Assembly: GCF_030687295.1 (NCBI RefSeq)
Contig: NZ_CP117425.1
Location: forward strand, 5,832,001-5,896,000
Direction of reading: 5' to 3'
From: Pseudomonas beijingensis
GTDB taxonomy: Bacteria; Pseudomonadota; Gammaproteobacteria; Pseudomonadales; Pseudomonadaceae
DNA: 64,000 nucleotides
The number at the start of each line of letters is the position of its first letter. Position 1 is the stretch's first letter. The translations under genes were made by a program, and so were the position numbers. Shown piece by piece: positions 19,103 to 28,662 of this stretch. The notes beneath the pieces were generated by a model. The model was not told the DNA's origin, did no database searches, and worked only from the letters and a program-made list of their open reading frames with translations.

Positions 19103-20273
19103 GGCTTGGCTCCGGTCCCAACAGGGCAAAACACTCAGCCAGTGCGTTCAACAATAGCTGCACCTGGGCCTCGCTGTGGGCGGCGGTCAGGGTCACGCGC
19201 AAACGAGCGCTGCCAGCCGGTACGGTGGGAGGGCGGATCGCCGTGACCATCAGCCCGCGCTCGCGCAACATCTGCGACAAGCGCATGGCCCGCCCCGCAT
19301 CGCCAATCAGGATCGGCTGGATCGGTGTGAAGCTGTCCATCAATTGCAGACCGATCTGCTCGGCGCCCTGGCGGAACTGGCGGATCAGCACCTGCAAGTG
19401 CTCGCGCCGCCAATGCTCGCTGCGCAGCAGTTCAAGGCTCTTGAGCGTCGCGCAGGCCAGGGCCGGCGGTTGGCTGGTGGTGTAGATGTAGGGGCGAGCG
19501 AACTGGATCAGGCTTTCGATCAGTTCCTCGCTACCCGCGACAAAGGCCCCGGCAGTGCCGAAGGCTTTGCCCAAGGTGCCCACCAATACCGGCACGTCCT
19601 CCTGGCTCAAGCCGAAATGCTCGACGATACCGCCGCCGTTGGCCCCTAGCGGGCCGAAACCGTGGGCATCGTCGACCATCAGCCAGGCGCCCTTGGCCTT
19701 GGCTTCGCGGGCCAGGGCCGGCAGGTCGGCAATGTCGCCGTCCATGCTGAACACGCCGTCGGTGACCACCAGGGTATTACCAGTGGCTTTCTCCAGGCGG
19801 CTGGCCAGGCTCTGGGCATCGTTGTGCAGGTATCGGTTGAAACGCGCGCCGGACAACAGCCCGGCGTCGAGCAGCGAAGCATGATTGAGGCGGTCCTCCA
19901 GCACCGTGTCGCCCTGCCCCACCAGCGCGGTGACCGCGCCGAGGTTGGCCATGTAGCCGGTGGTGAACAGCAACGCCCGCGCACGCCCCGTCAAGTCGGC
20001 CAAGGCCTCTTCCAGCGCGTGATGCGGACCGCTGTGGCCGATCACCAAATGGGAAGCGCCACCCCCGACACCCCAACGCGCCGCGCCGGCGCGCCAGGCC
20101 TCGATCACTTGCGGGTGACTGGCCAGGCCCAGGTAATCGTTGTTGCAGAACGCCAGCAGCGGCTGGCCGTCCACCACCACTTCCGGGCCCTGGGGGCTTT
20201 CGAGCAGCGGGCGCTGGCGGTAGAGGTTGTCGGCACGACGGGCAGCCAGGCGTGCGGCGAGATCGAAGGGCAT
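19095..20273 (-). CDS. bioF: BioF, 8-amino-7-oxononanoate synthase
   Basis: A 392-aa PLP enzyme condensing pimeloyl-ACP (or -CoA) with L-alanine. [13 protein letters not shown], the PLP-contact [10 protein letters not shown] and the Schiff-base Lys in [13 protein letters not shown] are all present. ATG 20273 gives [20 protein letters not shown], the family start. A 179-bp space containing a REP pair separates it from bioB upstream, so bioB and bioFHCD may be unequal in expression. Confidence 0.97.
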   Translation of the reverse strand: MPFDLAARLAARRADNLYRQRPLLESPQGPEVVVDGQPLLAFCNNDYLGLASHPQVIEAWRAGAARWGVGGGASHLVIGHSGPHHALEEALADLTGRARALLFTTGYMANLGAVTALVGQGDTVLEDRLNHASLLDAGLLSGARFNRYLHNDAQSLASRLEKATGNTLVVTDGVFSMDGDIADLPALAREAKAKGAWLMVDDAHGFGPLGANGGGIVEHFGLSQEDVPVLVGTLGKAFGTAGAFVAGSEELIESLIQFARPYIYTTSQPPALACATLKSLELLRSEHWRREHLQVLIRQFRQGAEQIGLQLMDSFTPIQPILIGDAGRAMRLSQMLRERGLMVTAIRPPTVPAGSARLRVTLTAAHSEAQVQLLLNALAECFALLGPEPSHA

Positions 20274-20316
20274 GCAGGCCTCGGGGCGAACCACTTATTT
20301 AAGACGGGTGAGATCC

Positions 20317-20437
20317 CTGTGGGAGGGCTTTTGTGGGAGCCGAGCTTGCTCGCGATGAGGGCTCCACGGTCTATGGCAAGACCGCGTTATCGTTCATCGC
20401 GAGCAAGCTTGGCTCCCACAAAGCCCGCTCCCACACT
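20317..20437. repeat. REP cluster between bioB and bioF
   Basis: Two inverted REPs plus extra partial ends (CTGTGGGAGG at the left, CCCGCTCCCACAC at the right). The copies have a variant GAGCC(A/C)AGCTTG core and look like a nested insertion of one REP end in another. Confidence 0.8.
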
Positions 20438-20452
20438 GGGTTTTGCGTCAAC

Positions 20453-21508
20453 TCAAACAGCGGCGTTATAGAACTGCTCGCTGCTCTTCTGCTCCACCAG
20501 CGCCTGTTCAATCGCCGCCTGGTGCACTTCGTCGGCATGTTCTTCACGGGCTTCAGGCTGGATGCCCAGGCGTGCGAACAATTGCATGTCCTTGTCGGCT
20601 TGCGGGTTGGCGGTGGTCAACAGCTTGTCGCCGTAGAAAATCGAGTTGGCGCCGGCAAAAAATGCCAAGGCTTGCATCTGCTCGTTCATCGCTTCACGGC
20701 CAGCGGACAGGCGCACATGGGACTGGGGCATCATGATCCGGGCCACGGCGAGCATGCGGATGAAATCGAACGGATCGATGTCTTCGGCATTCTCCAGCGG
20801 CGTGCCGGCGACTTTGACCAGCATGTTGATCGGCACCGATTCCGGGTGCTCCGGCAGGTTCGCCAGCTGGATCAGCAGGTTGGCGCGGTCGTCCAGGGAC
20901 TCGCCCATGCCCAGGATGCCGCCGGAGCAGATTTTCATCCCCGAATCCCGTACATAGGCCAGGGTTTGCAAGCGCTCGCTGTAGGTACGGGTGGTGATGA
21001 TGCTGCCGTAGAACTCCGGCGAGGTATCGAGGTTGTGGTTGTAGTAGTCCAGGCCGGCCTGGGCCAGTGCTTCGGTCTGTTCCTGGTCGAGGCGGCCCAG
21101 GGTCATGCAGGTTTCAAGGCCCATGGCCTTCACGCCTTTGACCATTTCCAGCACATACGGCATGTCCTTGGCCGACGGATGCTTCCAGGCCGCGCCCATG
21201 CAGAAACGGGTCGAACCGATGGCCTTGGCCCGCGCAGCCTCTTCGAGGACCTTCTGCACTTCGAGCAATTTCTCTTTATCCAGGCCGGTGTTGTAGTGAC
21301 CGGACTGCGGACAATATTTGCAATCTTCCGGGCAAGCGCCGGTCTTGATCGACAGCAACGTGGAAACCTGGACGCGGTTGGCGTCGAAGTGCGCGCGGTG
21401 CACGGTCTGCGCCTGGAACAACAGGTCATTGAATGGCTGGACAAAGAGTGCTTTGACTTCGGCCAAAGACCAGTCATGACGCAGGTTGGCAGTGGTGCTG
21501 GCGCTCAT
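20453..21508 (-). CDS. bioB: BioB, biotin synthase
   Basis: A 351-aa radical-SAM enzyme inserting sulfur into dethiobiotin. Its 4Fe-4S ligands are C59-x3-C63-x2-C66 (CPEDCKYC), and it has the [12 protein letters not shown] and [16 protein letters not shown] blocks, the latter with the Arg that binds the auxiliary 2Fe-2S cluster. I chose ATG 21508 ([13 protein letters not shown]) because AAGGA lies 7 nt upstream. It heads the bio operon and is divergent from comF. Confidence 0.97.
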   Translation of the reverse strand: MSASTTANLRHDWSLAEVKALFVQPFNDLLFQAQTVHRAHFDANRVQVSTLLSIKTGACPEDCKYCPQSGHYNTGLDKEKLLEVQKVLEEAARAKAIGSTRFCMGAAWKHPSAKDMPYVLEMVKGVKAMGLETCMTLGRLDQEQTEALAQAGLDYYNHNLDTSPEFYGSIITTRTYSERLQTLAYVRDSGMKICSGGILGMGESLDDRANLLIQLANLPEHPESVPINMLVKVAGTPLENAEDIDPFDFIRMLAVARIMMPQSHVRLSAGREAMNEQMQALAFFAGANSIFYGDKLLTTANPQADKDMQLFARLGIQPEAREEHADEVHQAAIEQALVEQKSSEQFYNAAV

Positions 21509-21542
21509 GGGCATTTCCTTGATTATGCTTGGCTGGCGTCTG

Positions 21543-21557
21543 GGGTATGGAATACCC
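21543..21557. promoter_or_regulatory. Inverted repeat between bioB and comF
   Basis: GGGTAT-GGA-ATACCC is a perfect 6-3-6 inverted repeat in the 90-bp divergent promoter space. It could be an operator for biotin control, but it does not match the binding sites I know for BirA, BioR or BioQ. Confidence 0.3.
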
Positions 21558-21598
21558 ACAGGCGCGACACGGATGTTCGGCATATTTAAGGAAGAGTC

Positions 21599-22339
21599 AT
21601 GCGCTGTCAACCACGATACAAAGGACCGGTTTACATCTGGTTAAAAAATAAACAACCCTGTCTGCTGTGCGGCGAAAGCACCGATACGCCGCAGCCTATC
21701 TGCACCCCCTGCGAAAGCGAGCTGCCCTGGCTCGGTGATCAATGCAGCATTTGCGCCCTGCCACTGCCCATGGCCGGATTGCGTTGCGGCCAATGTGTCT
21801 CGCGGCCGCCGGCCTTCGAGCGGGTCCTGGCGCCCTGGGTTTATGACTTCCCGGTGGACAGCCTGATCACCCGCTTCAAGCATCAGGCGAAATGGCCCCT
21901 GGGTCGGCTGCTGGGCGAACTGCTGGCGCAATCGCTGCAACATCACTTCGACGAAGGGCTGGAACGGCCCGACGCCCTGGTACCGGTGCCACTGGCGACC
22001 CGGCGCTTGCGCCAGCGCGGTTTCAACCAGGCGGCGCTGCTGGCCCGCTGGCTCAGTGGGCCGCTGGCGATCCCTTGCGAAGAAAACCTGCTGCGACGCA
22101 CCCACGACACCCCCGCCCAACAGGCCCTCGACGCCAAGGCCCGCCGACATAATCTGCGCCAAGCCTTTGCCCTCGGGCCCCAGGCAGCGTTACGCAACCG
22201 TCACCTGGCATTGGTCGACGATGTGCTCACCACCGGCGCCACCGCCCAGGCACTGGCCGCCCTGCTACTCGATGCCGGCGCGGCACGGGTCGATGTCTAC
22301 TGCCTGGCCCGCACACCGAAACCCGGTGAGCCGGCTTGA
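21599..22339 (+). CDS. comF: ComF-family phosphoribosyltransferase
   Basis: A 246-aa protein. An N-terminal zinc ribbon, [18 protein letters not shown] then CSICALPLP and CGQC, precedes a phosphoribosyltransferase domain with the PRPP loop [15 protein letters not shown] (residues ~202-216). ComF/GntX proteins are linked to DNA uptake and use of DNA as nutrient; the biochemical role is unresolved. The ATG at 21599 follows AAGGAA with a 6-nt spacer. Beside the biotin operon is its usual Pseudomonas place. Confidence 0.93.
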   Translation: MRCQPRYKGPVYIWLKNKQPCLLCGESTDTPQPICTPCESELPWLGDQCSICALPLPMAGLRCGQCVSRPPAFERVLAPWVYDFPVDSLITRFKHQAKWPLGRLLGELLAQSLQHHFDEGLERPDALVPVPLATRRLRQRGFNQAALLARWLSGPLAIPCEENLLRRTHDTPAQQALDAKARRHNLRQAFALGPQAALRNRHLALVDDVLTTGATAQALAALLLDAGAARVDVYCLARTPKPGEPA

Positions 22340-22396
22340 CGTGCCACGTCCAAGGCGCCAACGTCCGCTCATCGACCTTTGCACGCAGCTCCCGTC

Positions 22397-23161
22397 ATGT
22401 CATTGCCCACGCTCCTGACTCAGCACATCGTTCGGCGCCCCCAACGCATCGCCCTGTTGCAGCACATCGCCGAACAGGGCTCAATCACCCGCGCTGCCAA
22501 GAGCGCGGGCCTGAGCTATAAGGCAGCGTGGGATGCCATCGATGAATTGAACAATCTCGCGGACCAACCGTTGGTGGAACGCAGCGTCGGCGGCAAGGGT
22601 GGTGGCGGCGCCAAGCTGTCGCAGGAAGGGCAACGCGTGCTGCGCCTGTATCAGCGCCTGCAAGCACTGCAGGCGCAACTGCTGGAAGCCAGCGAAGACG
22701 CCGGCGACCTGGGCCTGCTCAGTCGCCTGATGCTGCGCACCAGCGCCCGCAATCAATTGCATGGCAAGGTCTTGGCCATCGAGGCCCAGGGCCACAACGA
22801 CCGGGTACGCCTGGAGTTGCCCCGGGGCCTGGTCATCGAAGCGCAGATCACCCACGACAGCACGCTGCGCCTGGAGCTGGGTGTCGGCACCGACGTGGTG
22901 GCGCTGATCAAGGCCGGCTGGCTGGAATTACACCCAGTCGAACACGCGGAAAAACCGGGGACCAACACACTGCGCGGCATGATCGAGCAAATCGACGCCG
23001 CCCAGGACGGCCCCAGCGAAGTGCGCATCGGCCTGCCCAACGGCCAGACGCTATGCGCCCTGGCCGACCCGCTTCAGTTGCAAGCGCAGAACCTGGCCGT
23101 CGACTCACCGGTGCAAGTGACGTTTTGTGCGACAAATGTGCTGCTCGGCACACCGCTGTAG
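22397..23161 (+). CDS. modE: ModE-like molybdate-responsive regulator
   Basis: A 254-aa regulator. A winged HTH of the LysR-like ModE type occupies residues ~20-80 (LLQHIAEQGSITRAAKSAGL, then the DQPLVERSVGGKGGGGAKL wing). Two tandem Mop/TOBE molybdate-binding domains follow (NQLHGKVLAIEAQGHNDRV; NTLRGMIEQIDAAQDGPSEV). ModE with molybdate represses modABC transport genes and tunes molybdoenzymes. No modABC lies here, so it would act in trans. Start ATG 22397 (MSLPTLLTQHIVRRPQRIAL) fits the family. Confidence 0.9.
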   Translation: MSLPTLLTQHIVRRPQRIALLQHIAEQGSITRAAKSAGLSYKAAWDAIDELNNLADQPLVERSVGGKGGGGAKLSQEGQRVLRLYQRLQALQAQLLEASEDAGDLGLLSRLMLRTSARNQLHGKVLAIEAQGHNDRVRLELPRGLVIEAQITHDSTLRLELGVGTDVVALIKAGWLELHPVEHAEKPGTNTLRGMIEQIDAAQDGPSEVRIGLPNGQTLCALADPLQLQAQNLAVDSPVQVTFCATNVLLGTPL

Positions 23162-23225
23162 CGCGCTGCAACAATAGCTTCATCGACCCGCTTTAAGGTG
23201 ACTGCCAAAACCAGCAGGGAGCCTG

Positions 23226-25124
23226 ATGATGAGCCTATTAGAAGAAAACCAATCCACCGACCTGGAAAAGATCGTCGGCCTGAGCCGGCGCAGTTTCATC
23301 AGCGCCGGCGCCCTGTGCGGCGCGGCGATGTTCCTGGGCGGCAACCTGCTGAGCCGCAGCGTGCTGGCCGCCGCCGTGAGCGAAGGCAACAGCCGGCTGC
23401 TGGGCTTTAAGAGCATTGCCGCCGCCACGGCCGACACCATTACCCTGCCGCCGGGCTACAAAGCCTCGGTGCTGATCAGTTGGGGCCAGCCACTGCGCAA
23501 AAATGCACCGGCGTTCGACCCCAGTGGCAATGGAACAGCCCGTGCTCAGGAAGAGCAGTTTGGCGACAACACCGACGGCATGAGCCTGTTCGAATTCCCC
23601 GGCGACAAGAACCGCGCGCTGATGGCGATCAACAACGAGTACACCAACTACCAATACCTGTTCCCTCACGGCGGCCAGCCGCAGTCGGCCGAAGACGTGC
23701 GCAAGGCCCAAGCCGCCGAAGGTGTGTCGGTGATCGAGATCCAGCGTCGTCGCGGCCAGTGGCAGTTCGTCCAGGAATCGCGCTACAACCGCCGGATCCA
23801 CGGCAACACGCCGATTCGCCTGCGTGGTCCGGCAGCCGGCCACGACCTGCTGAAAACCAGCGCCGACAAGAGCGGCAAGAAAGTGCTGGGGACTTTCCAG
23901 AACTGCGCCAACGGCATGACGCCGTGGGGCACTTACCTGACCTGCGAAGAAAACTTCACTGACTGCTTCGGCAGCAGCAAGACGGACCTGCAGTTCGACG
24001 CGGCACAAAAACGCTATGGCGCCACCGTTACCAGCAGTGAAATCAACTGGCACCTGCACGACCCGCGTTTTGACCTGGCGAAGAACCCCAACGAACTCAA
24101 TCGCCATGGCTGGGTGGTGGAAATCGATCCGTTCGATCCAGAATCCACGCCGGTGAAACGCACTGCCCTGGGCCGCTTCAAACACGAAAACGCCGCCCTG
24201 GCCCAAACCAATGACGGTCGTGCCGTGGTGTACATGGGCGATGACGAGCGCGGCGAATTCATCTACAAGTTCGTCAGCCGCGAGCGCATCAACCATCGCA
24301 ATGCCAAAGCCAACCGCAACCTGCTGGACCACGGCACCTTGTATGTGGCGCGCTTCGATGCCGGCGACGGCAACCCGGACCACCCCAAAGGCAAGGGCCA
24401 GTGGATCGAGCTGACCCACGGCAAGAATGGCATCGACGCCAGCAGCGGTTTCGCTGACCAGGCCGAAGTGCTGATCCATGCGCGCCTGGCCGCCAGTGCC
24501 GTTGGCGCCACGCGCATGGACCGTCCGGAGTGGATCGTGGTCAGCCCCAAGGACGGCCAGGTCTATTGCACCCTGACCAACAACTCCAAGCGCGGCGATG
24601 CTGGCCAACCGGTGGACGGGCCAAACCCTCGGGCCAAGAACGTCTACGGACAGATCCTGCGCTGGCGCACCGACCGCGACGATCACGCCTCCAAGACCTT
24701 CTCCTGGGATCTGTTCGTGGTCGCCGGCAACCCGGCGGTACACGCCGGCACGCCGAAAGCCGGCTCGTCCAACATCAACGCCCAGAACATGTTCAACAGC
24801 CCCGATGGCCTGGGCTTCGACAAGGGTGGACGGTTGTGGATCCAGACCGACGGCGATTCGAGCAACGCCGGGGACTTCGCTGGCATGGGCAATAACCAGA
24901 TGCTCTGCGCCGACCCCAACAGCGGTGAAATCCGCCGCTTCCTGGTCGGGCCGGTAGGCTGCGAAGTGACCGGGATCAGTTTCGCGCCGGACTACAAGAC
25001 GATGTTCGTCGGGATCCAGCATCCCAGCGGCGGCTCGACGTTCCCTGAGCACCTGCCCAACGGCAAGCCGCGCTCATCGGTGATGGTAATTACCCGGGAA
25101 GATGGCGGGGTCATCGGCGCCTGA
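23226..25124 (+). CDS. PhoX-type (DUF839) exported alkaline phosphatase
   Basis: A 632-aa protein with a Tat signal: SRRSFISAGALCGAAMF at residues ~21-37, ending near SRSVLAAAVS. Mature blocks typical of PhoX/DUF839 are NCANGMTPWGTYLTCEENF, NRHGWVVEIDPFDP, MGDDERGEFIYKF and SPDGLGFDKGGRLWIQTDGD; these carry the Ca/Fe-cluster ligands in characterised PhoX. It should act on phosphomonoesters in the periplasm, and Tat export suits cofactor loading in the cytoplasm. It begins with two ATGs (23226, 23229) after GGGAG. I see no clear Pho box upstream; the 64-bp spacer leaves little room. Confidence 0.9.
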   Translation: MMSLLEENQSTDLEKIVGLSRRSFISAGALCGAAMFLGGNLLSRSVLAAAVSEGNSRLLGFKSIAAATADTITLPPGYKASVLISWGQPLRKNAPAFDPSGNGTARAQEEQFGDNTDGMSLFEFPGDKNRALMAINNEYTNYQYLFPHGGQPQSAEDVRKAQAAEGVSVIEIQRRRGQWQFVQESRYNRRIHGNTPIRLRGPAAGHDLLKTSADKSGKKVLGTFQNCANGMTPWGTYLTCEENFTDCFGSSKTDLQFDAAQKRYGATVTSSEINWHLHDPRFDLAKNPNELNRHGWVVEIDPFDPESTPVKRTALGRFKHENAALAQTNDGRAVVYMGDDERGEFIYKFVSRERINHRNAKANRNLLDHGTLYVARFDAGDGNPDHPKGKGQWIELTHGKNGIDASSGFADQAEVLIHARLAASAVGATRMDRPEWIVVSPKDGQVYCTLTNNSKRGDAGQPVDGPNPRAKNVYGQILRWRTDRDDHASKTFSWDLFVVAGNPAVHAGTPKAGSSNINAQNMFNSPDGLGFDKGGRLWIQTDGDSSNAGDFAGMGNNQMLCADPNSGEIRRFLVGPVGCEVTGISFAPDYKTMFVGIQHPSGGSTFPEHLPNGKPRSSVMVITREDGGVIGA

Positions 25125-25130
25125 TAGGGC

Positions 25131-25210
25131 CTCATCGCGAGCAAGCTCGCTCCCACAGGGATCGGCGGTACAACCGAAGACCCTGTGGGAGCGAGCTTGC
25201 TCGCGATAGC
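25131..25210. repeat. REP pair (REPIN)
   Basis: Inverted REP copies with a short 20-bp centre, right after the phosphatase stop codon. Confidence 0.85.
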
Positions 25211-25296
25211 TTCAGCACAGCCACCACCTATCTGCCTCTGTCTGCGCTACCATGCTGGGCCGGACGCGGCAGCCCTGCCGCTGCGCAGGAGTCAGC

Positions 25297-26271
25297 ATGT
25301 CCCATCCGTTTGAAACCCTCACGCCCGACCTGGTGCTCGATGCCGTTGAAAGCATCGGCTTTCTCAGCGATGCCCGCGTGTTGGCCCTCAACAGCTACGA
25401 GAACCGCGTCTATCAGGTCGGCATCGAAGATTCCGAGCCGCTGATCGCCAAGTTCTACCGCCCCCAGCGCTGGACCAACGAAGCGATCCTGGAAGAGCAC
25501 AGCTTTACCTTCGAACTGGCCGAGTACGAAGTGCCCGTGGTGGCGCCGCTGATCCACAACGGTGCCAGCCTGCACGAACACGCCGGGTTTCGTTTCACCC
25601 TGTTTCCTCGTCGCGGTGGCCGGGCACCGGAGCCGGGCAATCTCGACCAACTCTATCGCCTGGGACAATTGCTCGGGCGCCTGCACGCGCTCGGGGCGAC
25701 CCGGCCGTTCGAGCATCGTGAAGCCTTGGGTGTGAAAAACTTCGGCCATGATTCGCTGGCCACCGTATTGGCAAGCGGCTTTGTTCCCCGCGGCCTGCTA
25801 CCGGCCTACGAGTCGGTCGCCCGGGACCTGCTCAAGCGCGTCGAAGAGGTCTACGCCGCCACGCCCCACCAGAACATCCGCATGCACGGCGATTGCCACC
25901 CGGGCAATATGATGTGCCGCGACGAGGTGTTCCACATCGTCGACCTGGACGACTGCCGCATGGGCCCGGCAGTGCAGGATTTGTGGATGATGCTCGCCGG
26001 CGATCGCCAGGAATGTTTGGGGCAGTTATCGGAGTTGATGGACGGTTATCAGGAGTTTCATGATTTCGACCCGCGTGAACTGGCGCTGATCGAACCGCTG
26101 CGCGCCCTGCGCCTGATGCACTACAGCGCCTGGCTGGCGCGGCGCTGGGACGACCCGGCCTTCCCCCGCAGCTTCCCGTGGTTCGGCAGCGAACGCTACT
26201 GGGGCGACCAGGTGCTGGCGTTGCGCGAGCAACTGGCGGCACTCAATGAAGAGCCGTTGAAGCTGTTCTGA
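25297..26271 (+). CDS. srkA: SrkA (YihE), stress response Ser/Thr kinase
   Basis: A 324-aa protein with the aminoglycoside-phosphotransferase/kinase fold. The catalytic loop MHGDCHPGNMM (residues ~205-215) and the metal-binding IVDLDDC (~222-228) are intact, and NSYENRVYQVG near the N-terminus is the nucleotide-binding region of the family. In E. coli this kinase protects against stress-induced death and counters MazF. I chose ATG 25297 (MSHPFETLTPDLVLDAVESI) over an upstream ATG, which adds 15 non-conserved residues. Confidence 0.92.
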   Translation: MSHPFETLTPDLVLDAVESIGFLSDARVLALNSYENRVYQVGIEDSEPLIAKFYRPQRWTNEAILEEHSFTFELAEYEVPVVAPLIHNGASLHEHAGFRFTLFPRRGGRAPEPGNLDQLYRLGQLLGRLHALGATRPFEHREALGVKNFGHDSLATVLASGFVPRGLLPAYESVARDLLKRVEEVYAATPHQNIRMHGDCHPGNMMCRDEVFHIVDLDDCRMGPAVQDLWMMLAGDRQECLGQLSELMDGYQEFHDFDPRELALIEPLRALRLMHYSAWLARRWDDPAFPRSFPWFGSERYWGDQVLALREQLAALNEEPLKLF

Positions 26272-26302
26272 CCCGACTGGGTTCCAGCAATCACTGAAAT
26301 CC

Positions 26303-26393
26303 CTGTGGGAGCGAGCTTGCTCGCGATAGCGGTGTGTCAGTCGACAGAGGTGTCGAATGTTCGATCGCCATCGCGAGCAAGCTCGCTCCCACG
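26303..26393. repeat. REP pair (REPIN)
   Basis: Inverted REP copies in the 218-bp space between srkA and rarD. Confidence 0.85.
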
Positions 26394-26489
26394 AGGGATT
26401 TGCGCTGAAACGTTCACAAGGTTCACAGCACAACCTGACAAATCTCCTTACAATCATCCCTTTGTTAGCTGCCTAAGCAAGGATTCTGC

Positions 26490-27377
26490 ATGCAAGCCGC
26501 CAACCCGCGTCGCGGGTATATCCTGGGCCTGAGCGCCTACATCATCTGGGGTCTGTTCCCGATCTACTTCAAGGCCATCGCCAGCGTGCCGTCCGTGGAA
26601 ATCATCATCCACCGGGTGCTGTGGTCGGCGCTGTTCGGCGCGGCGCTGCTGTTGGTCTGGAAACATCCGGGCTGGTGGCGCGAATTGCGAGACAATCCAC
26701 AGCGCCTGGCGATCCTCGCCCTGAGCGGGACACTGATCGCGGCCAACTGGCTGACCTACGTCTGGGCGGTGAACAACGAGCGCATGCTCGAAGCCAGCCT
26801 GGGTTACTACATCAACCCGCTGGTGAACGTGTTGCTGGGCATGGTGCTCCTCGGCGAACGCCTGCGCCGCATGCAATGGCTGGCGGTGGGGTTGGCGGCG
26901 GTCGGCGTGGCGCAGCAAGTCTGGCAAGTGGGCAGCCTGCCGTGGGTGTCGCTGGTGCTGGCGTTGACCTTCGGTTTCTATGGGCTGATCCGCAAACAAG
27001 CGCCGGTCAAGGCATTGCCGGGGCTGGTGGTGGAAACCTGGATGCTGGTGCCGATCGCCATCGCCTGGTTGCTGTTCAACCCCACGGCCACCAGTGCCCA
27101 GGCCGCTTTCTGGACCACCTCCGAAGCCTGGTGGCTGGTGGCGGCGGGTCCCGTGACGCTGGTTCCGTTGGTGTGCTTCAACGCCGCAACACGGCATTTG
27201 CCCTACACTACCATCGGTTTTCTCCAGTACATCGCGCCGACGCTGGTGCTGCTGCTCGCCGTGCTGCTGTTCGGTGAGCACCTGTCGTCCAGCACACTGG
27301 TGGCGTTCCTGTTTATCTGGGCCGGGCTGGCGGTGTACAGCGTCGATGCGGTGATCAGCATGCGCCGGCGCAGCTGA
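26490..27377 (+). CDS. rarD: RarD, EamA-family permease
   Basis: A 295-aa inner-membrane protein with about ten hydrophobic helices arranged as two EamA repeats. RarD signatures include YILGLSAYIIWGLFPIYFKA at the start, the WLTYVWAVNNERMLEASLGY block and TIGFLQYIAPTLVLLLAVL. The name comes from a chloramphenicol-sensitivity link in E. coli; the substrate is unknown, with small metabolite export most likely. AAGGA lies 7 nt before the ATG and a terminator follows at 27400. Confidence 0.92.
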   Translation: MQAANPRRGYILGLSAYIIWGLFPIYFKAIASVPSVEIIIHRVLWSALFGAALLLVWKHPGWWRELRDNPQRLAILALSGTLIAANWLTYVWAVNNERMLEASLGYYINPLVNVLLGMVLLGERLRRMQWLAVGLAAVGVAQQVWQVGSLPWVSLVLALTFGFYGLIRKQAPVKALPGLVVETWMLVPIAIAWLLFNPTATSAQAAFWTTSEAWWLVAAGPVTLVPLVCFNAATRHLPYTTIGFLQYIAPTLVLLLAVLLFGEHLSSSTLVAFLFIWAGLAVYSVDAVISMRRRS

Positions 27378-27399
27378 TCAAAAAACACACAAACCTCTA

Positions 27400-27427
27400 C
27401 AGGCCACGTCTGGCGTGGCCTGCGTTT
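27400..27427 (+). terminator. Terminator after rarD
   Basis: CAGGCCACG and CGTGGCCTG pair perfectly around TCTGG, followed by CGTTT. It lies 22 bp after the rarD stop. Confidence 0.8.
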
Positions 27428-27440
27428 ATCCTTCCCAAGG

Positions 27441-27562
27441 TTATCCACAGCGTGATCCCCGCCGTTTGTGCACAACCCCTTGAAAACTGGTGATTTTTTG
27501 ATCATTGACCGCTGAGCCCCGGCGGGCGTGGGCTGGAGCCGGGTCTCTACAGGTTATCCACA
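27441..27562. other. Cluster of DnaA-box sequences
   Basis: Two exact TTATCCACA boxes (27441-27449 and 27554-27562) and one TTGTGCACA variant (27466-27474) lie within 122 bp, all on the plus strand. A partial TTATCCAA is on the minus strand at ~27582-27589. The 217-bp space lies between convergent genes (rarD plus, gcvR-like minus). It could bind DnaA, but no origin genes are near. Confidence 0.5.
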
Positions 27563-27594
27563 GGCAGGCGCAGTTTTTTCTTGGATAACCTTCA

Positions 27595-28113
27595 TTACGC
27601 TTCGTCGCTGAGCTTGAGCTCCACCATCAATTCATCGGCCAAGGTTTCCAGGCGCTCCTGCAAGGTTTCCAGCGACAGGGTCAAGGGCACGCCCAGGATC
27701 GCCTCGGCATGAAACAGCAGCTCGCTGCTCATGGGTGCCGGCCGGACATGGGTCACCAGACGCTCGACATTGACGCCCTGTTCGCTCAACAAGCGGGTGA
27801 TGTCCCGCACGATGCCGGGACGATCGTTGCCCACCAGTTCCATGGTGATGGGTTTCCAAGTGCGGGACTCCTCAACGGCGCTTTCAGCGATCAACACACG
27901 GATGCCATGGGTCGACAGCCCCTGCAAGGCTTCGATCAGTTCTTCATGAGTCTCGGCCGGGGCGCTGATTCGCAGGATCCCGGCAAACTGCCCGGCCAGG
28001 CGCGACATGCGGCTTTCCAACCAGTTACCGCCATGGGCGGCGATGCAATCGGCGATGCGCTCGACCTGCCCGGGCTTGTCCGGGGCGAAAACAGTGATGA
28101 CGAGGTGGTCCAT
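27595..28113 (-). CDS. GcvR-like ACT-domain protein
   Basis: A 172-aa protein made of two ACT domains: [20 protein letters not shown] at residues 1-20, and [20 protein letters not shown] around 90-110. This layout is that of GcvR, the accessory repressor that binds GcvA and glycine to control the glycine-cleavage operon. The start at ATG 28113 is set by the ACT fold; the open frame continues upstream through a REP element, which is not coding. No gcv genes are adjacent, so the function is inferred from domain layout only. Confidence 0.82.
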   Translation of the reverse strand: MDHLVITVFAPDKPGQVERIADCIAAHGGNWLESRMSRLAGQFAGILRISAPAETHEELIEALQGLSTHGIRVLIAESAVEESRTWKPITMELVGNDRPGIVRDITRLLSEQGVNVERLVTHVRPAPMSSELLFHAEAILGVPLTLSLETLQERLETLADELMVELKLSDEA

Positions 28114-28196
28114 GGCGCAGTCCTCTTGTTGTGGAACGGACAGTATAGGCAGCTGATCTGCGAGCAGACGGTGGCCTGGAGATTTATACCTCCCCC

Positions 28197-28284
28197 TGTG
28201 GCAGCAAAGCTTGCTCGCGATGAAATCAACTCGACTCTTCTGAAACCAAGGTGCCTGTATCGCGAGCAAGCTTTGCTCCCACAG
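28197..28284. repeat. REP pair (REPIN)
   Basis: Inverted variant REPs (GTGGCAGCAAAGCTTGCTCG and GAGCAAGCTTTGCTCCCAC) upstream of the gcvR-like gene, in a 549-bp gap whose other part is the glcB control region. Confidence 0.85.
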
Positions 28285-28436
28285 GATGACATCAGAGATA
28301 TCGTGTACAAACCTTAAGATTTATCTGGAACAATCCATCTGTTTTTTGAGAACATCCCGTGCCCCGACGTGACCGTAACACTTTAGTCGGTCGCGGAACG
28401 ACGCAATTAGTCTAATTTTCACAACCGCAATTGATC

Positions 28437-28464
28437 ATGTAGTATGCCGCAGCGCGCACTACAT
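28437..28464. promoter_or_regulatory. Inverted repeat upstream of glcB
   Basis: ATGTAGT-N14-ACTACAT, perfect arms, about 200 bp before the glcB start. The spacing suits a dimeric regulator covering two turns, or overlap with a promoter. The regulator is not identified. Confidence 0.4.
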
Positions 28465-28662
28465 AATCGCGACACCCCTGTTGTACCGATGTCTGCTTAA
28501 GGCCAGTCGCATCCCTGAAAAGCCCCGTCAGCAAGGCTTGAATACCCAGCCGCCAGCGATGGCATGTACTGGTTCCGGGGTTTGTGGTTTAAATGTCCCG
28601 AGGCTTCATTGTCAAAATCGAAGAGCTGAAAAGCGAAATAGCTGAGCAGAGTGAGGCAAGCA

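Noticed and set aside
23238-25052. 604-codon minus-strand frame
   Set aside because: Shadow of the PhoX gene caused by GC-biased codon third positions; no recognisable protein features.
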